Below, in pieces: positions 59,549 to 64,000 of a stretch of 64,000 nucleotides of DNA (position 1 is the first letter of the stretch; the number at the start of each line of letters is the position of its first letter). Below the pieces are notes generated by a model, which was not told the origin of the DNA, made no database searches, and saw only the letters and a program-made list of their open reading frames with translations. The translations under genes were made by a program, and so were the position numbers. This DNA comes from PLGF01 sp052139695 (GTDB lineage Bacteria; Verrucomicrobiota; Verrucomicrobiia; Limisphaerales; Palsa-1400): positions 55,179 to 119,178 of the forward strand of contig JBKQWF010000019.1 of NCBI GenBank assembly GCA_052139695.1, written 5' to 3'.

Positions 59549-61090
59549 ATGCGCTTCCGATTTTCCGCGGTTCTTCTGATGGGCTGCCTTTTCTTGCTGG
59601 GGCCAGGTTGTGGGGCGGTGAAAGCGGCCGAAAATGTGAACGTTATTCTTTGGTTTGACACTGAGGATTACCTGTTGCCGGCGGACGACGATGCCGCCAA
59701 ACGCCTGGCGGAAATGCTCACCGCGCGCGGAATTCGGGCCACGTTTAAAGTCGTAGGCGAAAAAGCGCGGACGCTGGAAAGGCGCGGGCGCGGCGATGTC
59801 ATTGCCGCGCTGAAAAAGCACGCCATCGGCTATCATTCCAATCTTCATTCGGTCCATCCCACGCCGACGGAATATCTCGCCGAATGCGGGTGGCTGGACG
59901 GAGTGGCGGAATTCACGCGCCGCGAGGGCGGCGGGGCGGCGGATGTCCGGCGGATTTTTTCCGTCCCGACACTGGTTTGTTACGGCCAGCCGGGCTCATC
60001 CTGGGCGCCGCAGGCAATCGGCGCGTTGAAGGACATCGGGGTGGCGCCGCTGGGCGTGCCGTGCTACGTGGATGAAGGCACGCATGTGGGCCTGGATGAC
60101 AAGCCGTTTTGGTACGGGGGGGCGCTCAACGTCTATCACATGGGCGAAAACTACACGCGAATGGAATTGCACGATCCGGCGGCTTTGGAACCCGCCAAGG
60201 AGCATGTCGCGGCCATGGTCGAACGTCTGGGGCGCGCGGAAGGGGATGGAATGATCAGCATTTTTTACCATCCATGCGAATGGGTGCATCGCGAGTTTTG
60301 GGACGGCGTCAATTTCCGCCGCGGCGCGAATCCACCGCGCGAGCAATGGAAGGCCCCGCCGCAACGAAGCGCGGAGGAGACCGAAAGCGCCTTTCAACGA
60401 TTTGGCCACTATATCGACTTTATCCAATCTCTTCCCAAAGTCCGCTTCGTCACTGCCGGAGATTTGCCGAAGCTCTATCCAGACGCCGTGCGGCGGGATG
60501 GGGCAACCGAAGGCGACGTCGCCGCGATTGCCGAACATCTTTTGGCCGGGGCCGGCAGCGGAATCGACTTTCAAGTCATCGGTTCGCGCATCTATTCGAC
60601 GGCGGATCAATTTGAAGTTTTAACTCGCGCGGTGGCTCGTTTGAGCGCCGGAGAAAAGGTCCAATTCCCGGTGAAATGCGAGGGCGTCTTTGGTCCGGAT
60701 AGCCCGCCTCCATCAGCTTCGCCAAAGGCGCATGTGGCTTGGCCGGCATTTCGCGACAGCACGCATGACGTCCTCAACTTTCTCGAAACGCAGCATCGCA
60801 TTCCCTCCCGGGTTTTCCTTGGCGCGGACTCTTACGCGCCCGCCGATTACCTTATCGCGCTCGCCGCGGTTTATGAGAACCAAATAAAAAATGGCAAATT
60901 GCCGGCGGAAGAGGGAGTCGCGCTGGGGAAAAACACCGAGGTGCTCCCGGCGCGGCATATTGCCGCGGACACCGCGCAGCCATTTGGAGATTGGATTATT
61001 CACAAAGAAGGCTTTCGCGCGCCCAAAGTCCTGGAACAGGCGCGCCTGCAAGCGTGGACGCTCAAGCCAGCGCTGCCTGCGCGGCAATAA
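59549..61090 (+). CDS. Secreted polysaccharide deacetylase-like protein
   Basis: A 513-residue exported protein with a Sec signal ending near AVKAAE. The N-terminal 300 residues resemble the NodB/polysaccharide-deacetylase fold: ILWFDTEDYLLP gives the first catalytic aspartates near 36, AIGYHSNLHSVHP the metal histidines near 96, and IFYHPCEWVHREFW the late histidine near 240. The C-terminal 200 residues have no family I know. Substrate might be an acetylated glycan. ATG 59549 is preferred to TTG 59543. A MITE-like element is inserted right at its stop codon. Confidence 0.78.
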   Translation: MRFRFSAVLLMGCLFLLGPGCGAVKAAENVNVILWFDTEDYLLPADDDAAKRLAEMLTARGIRATFKVVGEKARTLERRGRGDVIAALKKHAIGYHSNLHSVHPTPTEYLAECGWLDGVAEFTRREGGGAADVRRIFSVPTLVCYGQPGSSWAPQAIGALKDIGVAPLGVPCYVDEGTHVGLDDKPFWYGGALNVYHMGENYTRMELHDPAALEPAKEHVAAMVERLGRAEGDGMISIFYHPCEWVHREFWDGVNFRRGANPPREQWKAPPQRSAEETESAFQRFGHYIDFIQSLPKVRFVTAGDLPKLYPDAVRRDGATEGDVAAIAEHLLAGAGSGIDFQVIGSRIYSTADQFEVLTRAVARLSAGEKVQFPVKCEGVFGPDSPPPSASPKAHVAWPAFRDSTHDVLNFLETQHRIPSRVFLGADSYAPADYLIALAAVYENQIKNGKLPAEEGVALGKNTEVLPARHIAADTAQPFGDWIIHKEGFRAPKVLEQARLQAWTLKPALPARQ

Positions 61091-61251
61091 GGAGCCTCCG
61101 CAAAATAACTTGGACATCTGCGCTTGATTTTTTGGCCGCTGGCTTCGTTGAACGCTCGTTACAGATCCATGCGGAAATGCGCCTCGCGTTCGCCGCGCCA
61201 GCGGCCAAAATCTCGGCGCGCAAATTGTTCAAGTTATTTTGCGGAGGCTCC
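61091..61251. mobile_element. 161-bp MITE-like element with 22-bp perfect terminal inverted repeats
   Basis: The first 22 bases (starting GGAGCCTCCGCAAAAT) are exactly complementary to the last 22 (61230-61251, ending GCGGAGGCTCC). TAA occurs on both sides (61088-61090 and 61252-61254), as a possible 3-bp target duplication; the left TAA is the stop codon of the deacetylase-like gene. A second inner inverted pair, TTTTGGCCGCTGGC and GCCAGCGGCCAAAA, gives a long foldback. There is no ORF, so it would need a transposase in trans. Confidence 0.8.
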
Positions 61252-61373
61252 TAAGAACGATTTCTTCTGCTTCTTCTGGACACGGATGATATACTGGGCC
61301 CATGTCAAAAACGAGAAACTCGGGCGGCAGCGGAATCGAGCCGCGCCACATTAAGAACCTTCAGGCGGTCATC

Positions 61374-62477
61374 ATGAAGAGACTGCTCTTTTTCTCCCTG
61401 TTTGGGGCTGTTTTTTCCCCATTTTTTGCAAAAGCAAATGATCCCTTGGACAAGGTCATGCCGGTGCGCGGTTTCTGTATTGCCGCGCCGCGCCCGGCGG
61501 AAGTGGAGCGTTTCATCCAGTTCGTCGATACGGAATTGGCGCCGCGCGGCGTGAACACGCTGGTGCTGCGTGTCGATTACAATTACCAATTTCAATCCCA
61601 TCCGGAACTGCGCGATGGCGGCGCTCTTTCGCGCGACGACGTGAAAAAGCTCGTGGCGGTCTGCCGCAAGGACAAGATACATCTCATCCCGCAAATCAAT
61701 CTGCTCGGTCATCAATCCTTCGGAAGCCACCTTGGCAGCTTGTTGAAGCACTATCCGCAGTTTGATGAGACGCCGTGGGTCGCCATGCCGGAGGATTACA
61801 AGTGGCCCAATCCCGACCGGCTTTATTGCAAAAGCTATTGTCCGCTTCATCCCCAGGTGCATGAGGTGGTCTTTGCGGTGATGGATGAATTATGCGACGT
61901 CTTCGAGACTGACGCCTTTCATGCCGGCATGGATGAGGTTTTTTACATTGGCGAATCCAAGTGCCCCCGCTGCGGAGGCAAGGACAAGGCCGCCCTTTTT
62001 GCCGGAGAAGTCAACGCCCTTTACTATCATTTGCAGGAAAAAGGGCGCCGCTTGTGGATTTGGAGCGATCGTTTGCTGGACGGCAAAGCCAATGACCTGG
62101 GCGAATGGGAGGCCAGCGCCAACGGCACGGCGCGCGCCATCGACCTCATTCCCAAGGACGTCATGCTGTGCGATTGGCATTACGAAAAGGACGTGCCGAC
62201 GGCGCCCTATCTGGCGATGAAGGGTTTCCACGTCGTGAGCTGCCCGTGGAAAGCCGGGGACGTTGCGGTGGAACAGGCGCGCGACATGGCGCAATGGCGC
62301 GAACATTCGTCGGGAGAATTGCGGGGCCGCTTTGACGGCGTGATGCAGACCGTGTGGTCTGGCGCCGGCAGCTTTCTTGACAAAGACTTGCATAGCGCTC
62401 CGGAAGCCACCAATTCATGGAATTGCTTCACCGCCATGTTCGGCCAGATCAAGGCGATGCGGCAGGAGGCCAAATAA
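61374..62477 (+). CDS. Secreted GH20-like glycoside hydrolase
   Basis: A 367-residue exported TIM barrel with a Sec signal ending FFAKAN. The family 20 mark, an Asp-Glu pair, is in HAGMDEVFYIGES at about 184-196, and the barrel start VMPVRGFCIAAPRP and LIPQINLLGHQSFG also fit beta-N-acetylhexosaminidase-like enzymes. CPRCGG after the catalytic pair may bind metal. It lacks the N-terminal GH20b domain and is short. Hexosaminidase activity is inferred. It is convergent with the esterase, 13 bases between stops. Confidence 0.78.
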   Translation: MKRLLFFSLFGAVFSPFFAKANDPLDKVMPVRGFCIAAPRPAEVERFIQFVDTELAPRGVNTLVLRVDYNYQFQSHPELRDGGALSRDDVKKLVAVCRKDKIHLIPQINLLGHQSFGSHLGSLLKHYPQFDETPWVAMPEDYKWPNPDRLYCKSYCPLHPQVHEVVFAVMDELCDVFETDAFHAGMDEVFYIGESKCPRCGGKDKAALFAGEVNALYYHLQEKGRRLWIWSDRLLDGKANDLGEWEASANGTARAIDLIPKDVMLCDWHYEKDVPTAPYLAMKGFHVVSCPWKAGDVAVEQARDMAQWREHSSGELRGRFDGVMQTVWSGAGSFLDKDLHSAPEATNSWNCFTAMFGQIKAMRQEAK

Positions 62478-62490
62478 GGCAAAGACGGTC

Positions 62491-63675
62491 CTACTTGAAC
62501 AACTGCGGCGCGAATTCGCCAAGATAGTCGCGCCAGTTGATCCAGGTGTGTCCGCCTTGCGATTCGAGGAAAACGGGGTTAAAGCCGTGCTTTTTGAGCG
62601 TGTCCACCGTGGCCAGCGAGTTCGTGATGAGGCGGTCATCCTTGCCCGTGCTCAGCCAGATCAATTCGATGCCTTTCTTTAAGTCGGCATTGTCGAGCAC
62701 ACCTTTGTGCCGCTCCTCCCAGTTATTGCCGCCCGAACCGATGCCCGCGCCCGAACTAAACACACCGATATAAGCGAACTTGTCCAAGGTGGCAAAGGCG
62801 GCGGTCAACGTCTGCCCGCCACCCATGGAGAGTCCCGCGATGGCGCGATGAGCCTGGTCATTGAAGACGCGGTAATGGCTTTCCACATAAGGCATGACGT
62901 CACCGCTGAAATCCTCTTGAAACTCGTCGCGAGGCGGTCCGTCGGTGGGACCGCGCCGTCCTTGTCTAGTATGTCCGGCGGGCATCACCACGACCATCGG
63001 TTTGGCTTTGCCGTCGGCAAACAGGTTGTCCATGATAAAACCCGCCCGCCCGACGGTGGACCAGGCATCATCGCTATCGCCCGAGCCGTGGAGGAGATAG
63101 AAAACGGGATAGCGTCCTGAATTCAGATCGTAGCCGGGCGGCGTATAAACGTGCATGCGGCGGAAATGATTGAGCGACTTGGAGAAATAGGTCACGGTTT
63201 CGACGGTGCCATGCGGCACGTCGCGCGTGTCCATCAACTCCGATCCGGGGACATTCACCAGGCTCCAAATGGCATCGTTCGACTCGCTGACGGTCGATGT
63301 TTCGGAAGTGCCGGGATTGCGCGGGGCGACAACCGGGACGCCATCGACGTTGAAATTAAAACGGAACTCGCCTGGTTGGACTGGTCCAATGGTCACTTCC
63401 CAAACGCCATTAGTGTCCTTGGTCATCGCGGCGTTGCCCGCGTTGGGTATATCGCCACCGTTGAGCCGGACATTTTGGGCGTTGGGCGCCAGAACGCGAA
63501 AAGTGATGTGCCGATCAGAGGACACTTCCACCGGGACGGGCCGCGGAGCGCGAGGTCCCTGACGCTCGCGAGGAGGCGGCGGGTTCGCTGGTTGCGCGGA
63601 AGAATTGTGCAGGAACGCCAAGGAGGCAAGGGCGGCTCCGATGACAACCGGGAGGGAACGCGAATATGTTTTCAT
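62491..63675 (-). CDS. Secreted CE1-type esterase (enterochelin esterase-like)
   Basis: A 394-residue exported alpha/beta-hydrolase. After the Sec signal (ending NSSAQ) and a proline-rich linker, residues 50-140 form an E-set/CBM48-like domain (ITFRVLAPNAQNVRLNG). The catalytic domain has VFYLLHGSGDSDDAW, the nucleophile serine in AIAGLSMGGGQTL at about 280, and the histidine in SQGGHTWINWRDYL near the end. This layout matches feruloyl and acetyl-xylan esterases of CE1 and would remove side groups from plant polysaccharides. Confidence 0.88.
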   Translation of the reverse strand: MKTYSRSLPVVIGAALASLAFLHNSSAQPANPPPPRERQGPRAPRPVPVEVSSDRHITFRVLAPNAQNVRLNGGDIPNAGNAAMTKDTNGVWEVTIGPVQPGEFRFNFNVDGVPVVAPRNPGTSETSTVSESNDAIWSLVNVPGSELMDTRDVPHGTVETVTYFSKSLNHFRRMHVYTPPGYDLNSGRYPVFYLLHGSGDSDDAWSTVGRAGFIMDNLFADGKAKPMVVVMPAGHTRQGRRGPTDGPPRDEFQEDFSGDVMPYVESHYRVFNDQAHRAIAGLSMGGGQTLTAAFATLDKFAYIGVFSSGAGIGSGGNNWEERHKGVLDNADLKKGIELIWLSTGKDDRLITNSLATVDTLKKHGFNPVFLESQGGHTWINWRDYLGEFAPQLFK

Positions 63676-64000
63676 TTGTTCTGGCCCTGGACGGGCAATG
63701 TGATGTTGCGAACACGAATAGCCAAGGCCCGTCGTTTGCGCAAGGCCAGAATTCTGCTCCGGTTTTGATCATGAATGAAAGGTGGGGACGGCTCGCCGAG
63801 CTTGCCGAGCCGTCCAAGGCCGGGACACAGCGGTAGGGTGGCCAACTCCGCTGGCCGCCGCCGAAGGCGCGCAACGGAGTGCGCGCCCTAGTGTGCTTGG
63901 CAGGTGTTGTGAACTATCGGGATGAAAGGAACCCGACGGAGGCGATGACGCCAACCGTAGCGGAAGGTTAGGCCGAGGCCGCAAGGCGCAGGTCGAAAGA
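63676..64000. other. Right-edge gap with three palindromes
   Basis: No gene is supported up to the window edge. At 63781-63815 GGTGGGGACGGCTCG pairs around GCTTGC with CGAGCCGTCC. At 63832-63859 is GGTAGGGTGGCCAACTCCGC followed by TGGCCGCC, and at 63865-63891 GGCGCGCAACGGAGTGCGCG followed by CCCTAG. These are the same units as at 33851-33909. Confidence 0.7.

Noticed and set aside
1..64000. CRISPR arrays, tRNA or rRNA genes
   Set aside because: No regularly spaced direct repeats with unique spacers and no cloverleaf or rRNA segment were recognised by eye; a dedicated scan could still find a tRNA.

Overview
The window looks like chromosomal DNA of a soil or freshwater Verrucomicrobiota bacterium, probably of the Pedosphaera/Limisphaerales type; this is inferred from gene content, not from a search. 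Pointers are solitary prepilin-like genes with an FTLIELLVVIAI-type leader, several secreted carbohydrate-active enzymes, Tat-exported Gfo/Idh/MocA dehydrogenase, DUF1080, DUF2950, DUF6298 and TIGR03790 genes, a GSII-type glutamine synthetase, high GC, and many short intergenic palindromes. I saw no rRNA, tRNA, CRISPR array or transposase gene.

Layout. 1-4.6 kb: the end of an RND efflux pump, then a Tat-exported sulfite-oxidase-like molybdoenzyme followed after one base by a triheme cytochrome c. 4.7-13.6 kb: a prepilin-like gene, a proline-rich DUF1080 lipoprotein, trmB, a four-helix membrane protein, agmatine deiminase divergent from lnt, an MscS channel and an SDR oxidoreductase. 13.6-21.2 kb: a HAD hydrolase, a broken mlaA joined to a hydrolase tail, a zinc peptidase, DUF3309, TauE/SafE, a DUF2950 operon with a previously unlisted 44-residue membrane peptide and terminator, DUF3185, and a sigma-factor fragment. 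21.2-39.7 kb: a beta-helix protein, a LytS/LytTR pair with an STN-domain gene, a prepilin-like gene, TIGR03790, sialate O-acetylesterase, a GH5-like enzyme, a decayed carboxypeptidase-regulatory gene, a secreted sugar isomerase with a Tat dehydrogenase, a DUF6298 glycosidase-like gene and a B12-binding radical SAM gene. 39.9-54.7 kb: two large sensor kinases, kdpE and kdpD, 1.3 kb of debris, an SMR transporter, and kdpC-B-A-F plus a second 27-residue membrane peptide. 55-64 kb: GSII, DUF4139, a tiny kinase-like protein overlapping a PP2C phosphatase, a polysaccharide deacetylase-like gene, a 161-bp MITE-like element, a GH20-like enzyme and a CE1-type esterase.

How it fits together. The secreted hydrolases, esterases, the DUF1080 protein, and the exported dehydrogenase/isomerase pair suggest periplasmic breakdown of complex glycans, perhaps through oxidised (3-keto) sugar intermediates. 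The Kdp block gives high-affinity potassium uptake with its own two-component control; its KdpA carries an unusual three-unit repeat insertion in an external loop. The kinase-like/PP2C pair could be a compact phosphorylation switch.

The strongest oddities are the KdpA repeat insertion, the kinase/PP2C micro-pair, the MITE-like element with perfect terminal inverted repeats, a dispersed palindrome family, and four decayed loci (mlaA/hydrolase junction, sigma-factor tail, TGA-interrupted regulatory-domain gene, and a truncated gene beside kdpD).
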